DNA of 64,000 nucleotides, taken from Isoetes taiwanensis (Eukaryota; Streptophyta; Lycopodiopsida; Isoetales; Isoetaceae). The notes beneath the pieces were generated by a model. The model ran no database searches. It was not told the origin of the DNA and saw only the letters and a program-made list of their open reading frames with translations. A program made the position numbers and the translations under genes. The stretch is from assembly GCA_021234155.1 (NCBI GenBank), contig JAJEKV010000058.1, forward strand, positions 5,714,600 through 5,778,599, read 5' to 3'. This document shows positions 32,770-44,049 of the stretch, one piece after another (position 1 is the stretch's first letter; the number at the start of each line of letters is the position of its first letter).

Positions 32770-34393
32770 TTATTGGTACTATTATAATAGAGTGAGCGAT
32801 GTAGAAGCCCATAGAGCTATAAGAATGTAGTTCTAAAAACATGACGTTCCTGTTGAATGGTTCTAAGAAGATATCATGAAGTATAATATGAGTTTCTACA
32901 CACTTTTGTGTTGAGTGACATTTATGACAACCTTCTATGTAGTTAACCACATTATACACTAGCTCCATTCTATGTCTATTTTGCCGATCCGACTGTTAGA
33001 GAGCTCCAAGAGCGGAGACGAAGGAGCCAAGTTATGATAGTGTGTGGCCTAGTAGAGGAGGCATGAGAGAACCTCATCCATATGCTTCAGATGCAGATCT
33101 TTGCTCGGATGACGTTCTATACGCCCATACACATTGTCAGAGCAAGCCCCCATGGAGCCCAGTGTCCAAACTGCCCCTGGGTAGTCATATTCACGATCGG
33201 GGATGTATAGGAGCGAGCAATTTTGATTGAGTGGCAAAATATGACCTTCCATTATGATTTAAGCCACTTCACCCTCCAGCCATGGAGGGCAACCCTCCGT
33301 GCACAGCACCTTGTTTTTTTTGTTTTTTGTTTTTTTGGTATTGAAATCACAAGCACCAAAGAAAGAGGATCAATTGGAAGTTCAAAACCCTCTTTGGCAA
33401 TCACAAGCACTAAAGAAAAGAGGTTTAAATGGAAGCCCACACGCAACTTGGAGGGTCCAAAGTAGGATCCTAAATAATAACTTTTGTTTCTAAGTCTATC
33501 TGGTTGGTTGTTTTTTCTTCAGATTTTTTTTATGGTATATCATAATCTTTTAGTTTTTCCATCTCTCCATCGGGATTAAAATTCTATTATTTTTAGAGGT
33601 ATAGAGGATACTTAGTTATTTATCATCCTTTTTGGTATTTTTATGTTCTATTTATGTAGATGACCATGTAGTCACGCACTGAGGCTTCAATACATGTAGG
33701 GAAGATTCTCACTAAAGCTCCAACCTATCAGTTATGGAGTTCATAGCTAAAAATATTCTAGTAAACTAATGATAAGACTAGGAACTCTCTTTCCCACCAA
33801 CAAATACTACAAAGGCAATGACCAATGATGACAATGCATTAAAGATAAAATACCCTTTGATTTGGGGATGGATTCCAAAATAAAAATTAAACACATGAAA
33901 TAAGGGTATTAGACTTACAAAGTAAACACAGGTTTAAAAAATAAGCCAAAAAGACATAGCTCCTCAATGTGCTGATAAGCCTGGAAACTCGAATTGCATT
34001 GTATTTGAATACTATTGTATTCAATTGTATATTACGAAACACCACCCACATCATAACCTACAATTTGCTATGCAAAGTAATCAAACGTGTTTTGGACTAT
34101 TTTTTTTTACATCCTTCTTATGCGGCAAAAGGAGAATCTGATTGGTTGCATTTTGATGTCACAATTTGTGGCGGGGTTTTTCCTAAAAGAAAATGGGACA
34201 GCAAAAATTTACACAATGTAAATGAGACATGACACAAAAGTGTCCATGGAAAAGCTCTGGAGTCTTATTTGCTTAAGTGGCTCAATCAAACTTTAAAAAA
34301 ATTAAGGACAAACTTGTCGTGGACCTTTTCCCACCGCAACTACATCTTCTTTTGATTAAATTTGGTTGGTCCACCTCAGCAAATAAGACACGA

Positions 34394-34496
34394 TGGATTT
34401 TCCATAGCAAGTTCTGGGACATGGTGCAAACATCTTCCATGCCCTAGATTTTCCACGGCAAGTTCTGGGACATGGCGCAAACCTCTTCCATGCCAT
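34394..34496. repeat. 53-bp tandem repeat, two copies
   Basis: GATTTTCCA..GCAAGTTCTGGGACATGG..GCAAAC.TCTTCCATGCC occurs at 34,394 and again at 34,447. Confidence 0.8.
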
Positions 34497-34762
34497 GCGA
34501 ATTCCGGAGCCGCATTTTCTTCCGAGGGATTTCTCCCCCAACAAAATAAGATTGCAACCTAGCCCAACCAGAATTGGTTTCTTCCGGAATATCTGGCTTG
34601 TTTTAGCTTTCTGGAAGAATAGGTAATGCCGCTTCTTGGTGCTTCGCCTCGTGATGCGTTGTGGTACATATCGACCTTAAAACAATGATCATGTGGATGT
34701 ATGACCTGTTCACAATTTATTGAGTTCAAAAGCTTTGCAGCTATGGAAAACATGCAACAGCT

Positions 34763-34985
34763 GGCTTAATTTTTGAAGGAGATGTGTTTTGAAACAAGGC
34801 TTTTTTGTCTTGCCAATGGCTTAATTTTTGAAGGAGATGTATTTTAAAACAAGGCTCTTTTGTCTTGCCATTTGCAGGAGATGTGTGCTGATTCTTGAAG
34901 ACTTGATGTCATATACTTTTATAAGAATAGAATCGAGTTCTTAAAGACTTGATGCCATATACTTTTATAAGAATAGATTCAAGTT
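34763..34985. repeat. Two adjacent tandem duplications
   Basis: TTTTTGAAGGAGATGT..AAAACAAGGCT.TTTTGTCTTGCCA occurs twice with a period near 58 bp. Then GTTCTT.AAGACTTGATG.CATATACTTTTATAAGAATAGA occurs twice with a period near 46 bp. Confidence 0.75.
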
Positions 34986-35454
34986 GTTGAGCTGTACTTC
35001 GACCAATTGGAAAGCAAAAAAATAAAATAAAAAATCAAACCCATTAGTCGTACTTCCCTTGCCTTGCTCATCATTAAACAAAAATCAAATTTTGGAAAAA
35101 CTTCTGCCACATATTCTGCAACAGCTATCTTGCATCAAAGCCCTCTTTAACTCATTCCATGGTTTTTGCATCTTCAACAAGACTGTGAACCATGTAGCAA
35201 AAATGCAAGAAAAACAAGAAGAGAAAGAAGTGGCAAAGCGGAATTTATGAGACATGATGTATATTACAAGTCACGCCTTGATAATTGATAACGAAGTAGT
35301 GAAAAGGTAAATTTGATAAGACATGTCCAAGGATGACATGGCATCACAAATGTTGTTGTATACTTATAAGATAGTCATGTTTTAAGCCAACCGGCCCCCT
35401 CAACAAATATGAATCTCGACTTTCCTGGAGCGCCTGTGCCAGCATGAAGCTAGA

Positions 35455-35625
35455 TATATATATTAGCAAAACCTTACCCACATTGCCAGACTATAGTTGA
35501 AAACATATAACTGACCACAGACTATTCATAGTGGTGGTCGTTGATATATATTAGCAAAACCTTACCCATGTTGCCTGACTATAGTTGAAAACATATAGCT
35601 GACCACAGACTATTCATAGTAGTGG
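35455..35625. repeat. 86-bp tandem repeat, two copies
   Basis: TATATTAGCAAAACCTTACCCA followed by GACTATAGTTGAAAACATATA and CTGACCACAGACTATTCATAG occurs near 35,460 and again near 35,546. Confidence 0.8.
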
Positions 35626-37754
35626 TGCTTGAGAAGGACGTTGCATGTTTCTAATAGAAGACTTAGTGCATTAACCTATCTCTATTGTTGTTGAATCTTA
35701 TTATTGCATTATAACCGTTGGATGAGGGCATATTCTATAGCATATACCCTCACATCCCATCCAAGCCATACACATAGTCGATTGACGGGGTCAATTGTTC
35801 ATGTGGCTCTATAATTGAGGCTTTGATGACCATTAGGTAAAATAAGAATACAGATTGGACTTATTAATAGACACTTCCAATTGAATAGCAAGTTTCTTTT
35901 CATCCTGCAATAAACAAGGGTGTGTCATTATGTTGAAGTTCATTCTCAATATAGGAGCCAAACGCGATGCTCAGATATTGTAGCCCTAGATATTCGAACA
36001 CCATATGCAAAGCACAATTCCAAATAGTCTAGCCTCATGCATATTCAGAATCAAACTCAATGTCTTCCACATGACATCTTTGAAGAGGATCTGGAGCATC
36101 AACAATCCCAGGAATAACTACCACATCTGCACAACATGAAACCCTTGCATAAAAATAAAAGACAAGAAACAAAAATGGCTCTAAATGGTTATGCACTTTT
36201 GCAAGGATTCCTGTTCATGCACATTGTATATGTTCATGAACATTGCATATGTTCATGCCTTACTTGTTTAACAAAGAACCAAAGAAAAAGAACAAAGTAT
36301 GGACTAGAACTAATTTTTGGCTCTGCATATTGGCTACACATGAATAGATCATAAATGAAGTCGTATTATATTATACAACAAGCATGAGTTACAACAAGGG
36401 CCTGCACAAAATCGGCATGAAGGAATCTACAAAAAGAATCCACTGCCAAATAATAAAAAGAAGCCCTTTATACTTAACATCTCCGGATATGCTTTATAAG
36501 AACAAACAAGTTAAGCTGCAAATACACAAAACACACACATGTGCAGAAAAATCTGGATATGGGGATGCATAAGACCACAATGGGAATTATGGTGATGCAG
36601 AACCCAAATATAGAAATATTTGTGCTCCTGCAACAACGCAACAACCGCTATTACGGGCTCCTGCATCAAACCTATGAAATCTAACTTAAGGAAAAAAAAC
36701 AAACAAAGAGAAGTTGTAAGATGCCAAACTTGCTCATTTATCTACGTATTTATATCACTTTACTATTAACAATCTTAGGTTATTTTATACGATCGTTATG
36801 AAAGGGCAAACAATATTGATGCATGAGGAAACATGTAACTTAATACACTTTCAATTGTGTTCTTCATTTGTACTAGGTACTAGAGCTCCTTTTCCTAATT
36901 CTAGAATTGGAGATTTCACCATGTTCATTATTGCCAAATGCAAAATGGCATGTCATGCCATTCTAGCACAATATTTTTTTTTTTAACAAACTAGTGTCAT
37001 ATCATTTCATGTTGTATGATCTGTTCCTCAAGTAGTGTCTTAGTGTCAACAAAGAGGCAAATCCTCAGCAATAGAGTGTCACAGGGGATTTTGCTAAAGG
37101 AAGAAACTAGAAATCAAGAACAAATGAACTGAAGAAAAGAAATGGAGAAACGATACGCCAAGAGAAAAATCTTTGAGTGTTCAAGGAGAATACATGAGAT
37201 CTCCCAAACACGGAGATAAGACAACAAAAATAACAGGATTTGTCTAAGCTTCTAAATCTAAGCTTCTGATATATATAGTACAACGGCCTTGGATAACAAG
37301 ATTGCGTATTAAACGGAAGCAAATCATCGAAACGAGAGCAAAAGGAATATTCCTAAAAGATTCCTTTTTTTTACAAAAAAGGGGGTAAAATGAGGTAAAA
37401 AAAAATTTGCATGAAATTCAATTTTGACCCCCCTTAAATGACTAGTTTTTTTGTGGAACGAAAGAATTGACTTTTTTAAAGTGACACTTTTCAGAGCAAA
37501 TAGAATGTTCTTGAGTATGTTTTTAGAGAGAAACTCTAATTTCGAAGGATAAAATATTTAACAAAAAATTGAAGTAAAGTCTGTAACCGATACTGTAGTA
37601 TTCTCAAAATTTGAAGATAAAATCTTCATATTCACATGCAAAATTTACAGTCTTTTTCTAAGACTCAGTTATGTGCAAAAGTGTGAGGAGTGATGAAGGA
37701 GGGATCCAGGACGTCATCATGTTCATTTATGCCATCCTCATCTCCTTCTCAGAG

Positions 37755-39727
37755 TCAGTCACTCCAGTCAATCCATAGATCGTGGGACGGATAGGGTGGG
37801 CCCAAACTTCTTTCACTGTCACTTGAGGAAGTGCTTGAGTTGTCTTCCTCATCACTATCAACAGATGGTGAAGCATTGCCACCACCACTCCCTTCTTCAT
37901 CCTCTTCCTCGTAATTACAAGCCTTTTTAAGCAAATTAACAGTTTTTTGGCACAGACGATTGTCTGATTTCAATTTGAAATCATAGCATAATATAGTCAC
38001 ATCATTCAAGTTCAGCTCATCCCTACAACCCACTTTCTTAGACTTCCTCCCTTTTCCTTGACTTCTCATTTCTAACTCATACCTACCTTCAAAAGCATTT
38101 TCTGAACGTGTCACCAGCCAGTGAATCTTGAGTTTAGTTATTAAGCCTTCCTCCTTGACTGTATCAAGAACTTTTGCTATCCAAAAGGGTCGACCTTTGT
38201 CATCTTCCTCAGTTGGAAGAGCAATCAGCATACCTTTGGCAATTTCTGTGATATTGCCTTGAGGCTCATTCCTACGTCTTGGTCCAAGGTACATGACTCA
38301 GTCCTCGTCTTCCTCTGCTGCAGGTGCCACTGTAGCATTGCTTGGACCTGTTTGATTCTGGGGTTGATGGAAGGTATCAGGCCATTGAAACGGTTCTTGC
38401 AACTGTCTTAGAGCTAGATTTTGCAAGACCTCTTTCTGGTCAAGAAAGAAATTTCTCCACCACATTTGATCTTCTTCTGAGAAGTACTTGAAGCCCGAGG
38501 AAATGCCATTTTCAATGGCTTTTAAGGATGTCAATGGGGTACTTTTCTTCTGCTTGGACTCCTTAGGATTTTTGAGAGGAAGTTGCTCAGCACGCTCTAT
38601 GAGGCAATGGTCTGGAACAAATTTAAGGAAGTGCAATCCCTCTGCTGGACTCCAATCCTTAGTTGTGGCGTACTTCTTCCCCTGTAAGAAGCGTTGTCCA
38701 TCCTTCAAGTAGAACTTGATGTGATGTTGAAAGGTAAGATTCAACTTGTTCACAGCCAGTTCTCTATCTGAACGTTGAGGAAAAACAAACTCTCTAAAGT
38801 CTGCAGTCTCTTTAAGAAGCTCGACCACTGGAATAGGAGTGTAAGAATCTTCAATGACTCGAACTAAAGTAGGAAGACAAAAAGCTTTCTTCCTTCTGAG
38901 GCGCACAGAAAATCTGCTGAACATCTGGTCAATCTGATCATGGGTGTGCCCTTACAAGTAAAAATCCGAGCTTTACTTTTCTGAAGATCCTTAGCTCCAC
39001 TAGCATAGCACAATAAGCAAAGAGTGTTTGATTCTTGTTCTCTCTTGTAGTGTTGTCAAGTTGCAAGTAGAGCACAGGTGGTAGTTGCTCTTGCTCGCAC
39101 AGGACCTTATTAAGGATTGTAATTGTCAGGTTTGGGTCACCATGCAAGTTTGGATACGTCAAAAATACTTTACACTTTAGACTTCCTTTAAAGACCATGG
39201 CTCCTACAAGGTGGACTTTAACAAAACATTCCTCTGGCACATCTTTTGGAATATTTAGAAAATGGGGTAGAGTTGTCTTTTTTTGATCCATTCCATCAAT
39301 TACAATGGACATATATTGCAGTGGACGTTCGAGAGCTTTTTTTCTGTGTTTGGCGAGCTTTCTTCTCTCTGCTGCTTGTTGTTCACGATGTCTGGCAAGA
39401 TTCTGTTGCACAATGTCTGTAAAAGAAATCAGGTTAAAAATTTTTCTTCAAAGCAAGTGATAGGATGGAGGACATGAGCTTATTTCTTTCGACCTCTGTC
39501 TTTGCAGTTTCTCGTTGACTTTTTAATTCTGCACATCTTGAGCAAACAGACATTCTGTGTCTCCTTGGAATTTTCACAAGGCCAAATTCACTTTTCCACA
39601 GTCTGGTGAAGTGTGAGTAAGAGATGTGCTGAAACTGAATGCATGTCTCTTTGTATTCTTTGAAGACGTCTTTTTTTGTAATGTTGTCTGTGAGATGATA
39701 CATGTTGCTATTAGGCAACTTCTCACA
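37755..39727 (-). pseudogene. Element A2 transposase, C-terminal part (piece 3 of 3)
   Basis: Reading downward: NSNMYHLTDNITKKDVFKEY, VCSRCAELKSQRE, YMSIVIDGMDQKKTTLPHF (candidate first catalytic Asp), LYLQLDNTTRENKNQTLF (second Asp), a GHTHDQIDQMFSRFS motif split by a one-base insertion near 38,945 (A1 lacks the extra base), then a long C-terminal region. An in-frame TGA at 38,295-38,297 separates the last part, MYLGPRRRNEPQGN..PFWIAKVLD..LKIHWLV, a BAH/Tudor-like fold by sequence impression, followed by an acidic Ser-rich tail. In the element B transposase the equivalent region is one continuous frame. A gap of ordinary frame near 39,412-39,433 may be an intron. Confidence 0.8.
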
Positions 39728-42700
39728 TCTACTTATTTAAAAAGTTTTTGGGGTGTCTTGCTGATGCCGGTGTGCCCTTTTTTCCGGCGTTACATTGGAA
39801 GAAAAAACGATTTTCCGGCATTGTTTTCGCCTTTCCGGCTCCTTCCCCTCCCGTTACTATTTTGCCCCCAAAAAACCGTCGTTCTTGATTGTTCTACTGT
39901 GTGTAGCAGAGGAGCGGATAGACCGTTTCAGTCCTCTCGCAATATGATTCTGGGCGGACGGTGACTTCATGGAGGACGGAACCAGACTAAGGAGCATCGA
40001 GCCATTTTTTGCAGATATCTAAACCATTTTGATGGTTTGAGATTTTTGTTTTTGATGTTCTACAATGAGGTTCGGTTTTGTTTATCTATGCAATCTTTTA
40101 GATTCGTTTAAATGAGTTTTTGTTGATCTGAGTTCTATTTTTACCACAGATGAAGTGAAGCATGCACCAGATTCTTTGGCTTCAGTTATTCTATTTATAC
40201 AGCTATCACGGTAGGAGCAAGAGGAGCCGGCATGCAATTATGGGGCCGTTGAGATTTCTCTGCTGCCAATCCGTTTATTTTTTCCTTTCTCCACTTATAG
40301 AAAACGATGCCGAGGTCGCAACACAAAGCTTTCAATCTGAAACTCCGTATCTCCATTTTCCAAAGCTTTTACAGCCAGCCATTTGATTCTGGAAGACCCT
40401 GGAGCAGGAATATTGCATGCAGCACCTGGGATTTTGGTTAGTATGCAGTAGCATTGATGCCTGGTTATGGCGGACGAACTTGCATACAGAAGAATCCGTG
40501 GCTGGTATTGACTCCATTAGTACGAAAATACATGCTGCAGAACTGTTCCTATTTTGGTATCTTATTTTTGGGTTCTTTGGTTTAGACTAAACCGCCTTTC
40601 CAAGTTTGCAAATCACATTCGGGGTAAACTCTTTATGGTTTCTTAAATCTCTATTTTGCAGAAATCCAACTCTATTTTGCAGAACATCTGATTTTGTATG
40701 TAGGTAAGTTTTCGTACTATTTTGCAGGCATTCATGACAGATTTCTGGCAACTGACCGATCTAAAATTGTGGGAGAAATCTGGCTGATGGTAGTGGCAAC
40801 TTTCAAAATTTAAGCTCCTTTCGACACAAAGCACTTTGGTTCCAGGTATAATTTTCCTTGCATACAAGGGATGCTCTTTTATGTTTTCTCATTCTGATTC
40901 TGTTCTTTTGAAATGCTTAGCCCTTGCAATATGCCATGATTAACATTTGCTTGCTGGAGAAGGACGTTTTTAAGTCTAGGGTTCAGGTAAAATATGCTCA
41001 ATGTATCTCTTGCTATTTTAATTTCTATAAATGTTTGATCTGAATAAATCTTTAATTGTTTCCAGAAACATTTACTTAGCTGACCATATTTTGGGTGCAT
41101 AGATCCATTTTTCGTCAGCCATTCAAGCCTCTTTGCATTTGTTTGAGTAATGCTTAGATTTCTTTTGCCATTGAAGGTTTGCTTTCTGATCTTTTTCCTT
41201 TAAATTCATTACCACGATTCTGTAAATTTTTTGGCAATTCTGGATGCTAATCCACCTGTATTTATGCTCTTCATACTAAAATACGATCCAGAGACAAATC
41301 TTTGGAGAGAGTCGATTTCCCAATTCTAACATTAACTCTGATCCATTTCCAAATTCTAACTTTTGTTGTTTTATGCATATGTATAAGTGTAGTTACCATC
41401 GTTTTCGACATTGTTCTATTGTAGGAATCTTATATTTCAAGTTTTGAGAACCAACAATAATGTCGTTTTTGCATTCCTTACAGAAAGAACATTTGTCTAC
41501 TTTTCATGCAAGGTGCATAAGATGATTTAATCATGTGTTGTTTTTTTATGATGTTGTTGTAATGTGTAGGTTCTCGAAAGCTATGGAATGGAGCAAGAAT
41601 TTTCCTTTCCAGATGTTCGTTGGTACTGTTTTGAAGATCCTTTTAAAGCAAAGGTATATGTATTTGTTTTACATCCTTATTCAAAACAAATTTAAGTAGG
41701 AACAGGTTCATTGCTCATGCTAGCCCTATTTGTGAGTCCTTTGATGCCAATGTTTCTAATTACTGGAGTCAATGAGGAGCACCAAAAGCAGAATCCAATT
41801 TCTGGTCTGTGCAGTGTAGTACTTAGGAAATCTTATTATTATGCATATATAGGTCTCCACGTATAAAAATGTAGAAATTAGCTAGATAGAAGTTGAACAA
41901 TTGTTTGTGGCCATAAAACTCCCTTGGTTTTCTGTACTGCCATTTCCTTCGTTAATATTAGAACTATGAGCATAAAATCTACGATCTGATTGTATGCCAG
42001 ATGTCTTAAAATTGTGTGAACTTCCATGCGAAGAAATAGGCATTGTCCATTATGTTGATGACTGAACACTGTATTGAAAAACAAATTCATTGAAGAAGGT
42101 AGTAAAGAGAAATTGGACGTAAGAAGTTGTTGATAAACTGCCATTTCACAATTATTGTTTCATTGCCAGTTGAGGAAGATCTTTTACTACAATAATCTTT
42201 TGCAATCATGTTTTACATCCCTTATAATTCTACAACTTATTTACAAGAAAGGAATGATTGGTTCTACTTTTTTTTTTTTAAAGGGTAATAGATCTATGGT
42301 TTATAACCACTGGAGGATGAAATTTTTTCCATCTATAAGTTTGTTCCTATAAAGAAATGTAGTTGCAAGTTAAAGCTTAGAGCACCCCCTGCATTTAGAG
42401 CATCCATTCCCTATATGCCTATGTACCTTTTCTTGGCACAATGTTTTAAACATGAAAAAAGCAGGCCCTAAATTTTAATGTAAACATACATGTTGGGATG
42501 AAAGTTGTGCATGTATCTTATGGACTTTTGAGGATGTTATCTTTATGATCATAAATAAAGTTGCACCTCATTATGGTGTAATTGCCAAGTTCGAAATAAA
42601 ACTTATGCTCAGGGCACCACTTAATTTATGCTCATATCTAAAAGTTTGAGGAAGTTGATCATGAGTCCATTCTTACCAATGTCAACATGCATTGTTGTTG

Positions 42701-42777
42701 AAGTTGCACATATGAAAGGCCGGGCAAAAACACATCCCAGAACATTAGCCCGGCAACGGTGGGCACCCGTTTACTAG
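39728..42777 (+). mobile_element. Non-autonomous Helitron, 3,050 bp, with precise empty site
   Basis: The insert starts TCTACTTATTT and ends ...GCCCGGCAACGGTGGGC-ACCCGTTTACTAG: 5' TC, 3' CTAG, and a GCCC/GGGC hairpin a few bases before the end, the Helitron signature. It sits exactly between A (39,727) and T (42,778). A1 shows the uninterrupted site at 11,460/11,461 (CTCACA|TGTCTC). No Rep/helicase is encoded. An exon-like piece at about 41,570-41,653 (VLESYGMEQEFSFPDVRWYC, bordered by AG and GT) suggests captured gene fragments whose source I do not recognise. Confidence 0.88.
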
Positions 42778-43800
42778 TGTCTCTCTAAAATATTTCTCCA
42801 TCCATGTAACAGCAGCCAGGGCATGCATAGTTACAACTCTTCTTGGTCCACAGTGATCATCAATTGCTGGGTTTTTGTCCAGTCTTTTGTGTATTCGAGA
42901 CATTCTTGTGGACCCTGGTCGGTGGACAACCATGAAGCATTTTTGGCAGACTTGTTCACGGTTAATGTAGTGCAAGAAGGTGTTGCGGTCTGGTCTTACA
43001 TGATAAGCTAAGTAGGCATTCTGGTCTGCCAATGTCATTGAACTATAGTTGTCTCTAACTGCTCGTAGTTTGGCCATGTTAAATCTGTTGATGCAACCCA
43101 ATAAGCAGCATTTAGTTCTCAGGAGTCTTCTCATTTTGTGTTCATCCATAAGGTTTCTTCTTCTTACAGAGGAGCATGCTCTCAAACTAAAATCCACCTT
43201 GAATTTCTTTGAAGATTGGCTGGAGAACATGTAATCTCCTTGTTCCTCGTTGGTGTCATCATCTTCTGATGAAACTTCTACTCTAGGGGTAATCTCCTCT
43301 GTCCTGATTGGTGTATTTGTAGAGGAAAACAGACCACGTGAAGTTGTTCCCAGAAAAGGCGGTAGTACAGTGTTAAAGGATGGTGATGGCCCATAAGAGG
43401 TTGTGGCATCAGCTGTTCTTGTACCATCTTGAAAAGGAGTTCTTGCAAACATCTCCTTTAGAGCGGACTGGAATTCTGCAAATCCATGTGTCACAACCGT
43501 TGTGTGAAGAGAAGTGCATGCTGCAGCATCGTCCTCATTTGTAGTGAAGTCCTGGTGAGAGAAATTGTAGTGAACCTCACAGTCTTTTGTGTTTTCTGTG
43601 TTCCTTGTATGTTTGCACGAAGGGGGCAAAACTACAAAAGGGGGGGTAGCTTGTTCTTGAGCACCCGTTGTTGTGGAGCATCTGTAGGTCCGGGGGATGG
43701 AACGAAGGGTGGTGGCCGCATGCTTCGAACTGGTGGTGATGCCTTGGAAGGAGATCCCAGTGTCATGTCTACTGGACTTGGTGACGGTTGGAAGGGTGGT
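42778..43800 (-). pseudogene. Element A2 transposase, central part (piece 2 of 3)
   Basis: An uninterrupted frame from the element B junction to the Helitron junction. It contains a Ser/Thr/Pro-rich N-terminal portion, then SLRACSSVRRRNLMDEHKMR, LLRTKCCLLGCINRFNMAKL, HYINREQVCQKCFMVVHRPG and MEKYFRET. Cys pairs suggest zinc binding before the catalytic region. Frame integrity over 340 codons shows that this copy is recent or well sequenced. Confidence 0.8.
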
Positions 43801-44049
43801 AACCATCATTCAATTAAATTGGGATTATGTCTTAATTTTGGGATAAATTTTATATTGCACTTTTTTAGTAACTTTGTTAAATTCACTTTTTAGTATCTTT
43901 GTTGCCCTTAGACTAGAATAGACGTTAACATATAATCATACACGGGAATATAAATTCACACCTTAACTTCAAATTACAAATTCATATATCATGAAACTCA
44001 AGTAGTACACAACTTTTATTAAAAGTGATTGATACATAGTAACTGTTTA

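Larger units (their letters stand above)
32780..37290. other. Intergenic stretch without supported genes
   Basis: AT-rich sequence with several short tandem duplications listed separately. Short frames at 32,759-32,968 and 33,049-33,252 (minus) have no recognised domain. Confidence 0.5.

Noticed and set aside
32759-33252. Minus-strand frames with YIEGCHKCHST as an integrase zinc finger
   Set aside because: The spacing does not fit H2C2 and no integrase core is nearby.
38488-38712. Plus-strand frames opposite the A2 transposase
   Set aside because: Shadows of the minus-strand coding sequence, without their own motifs.
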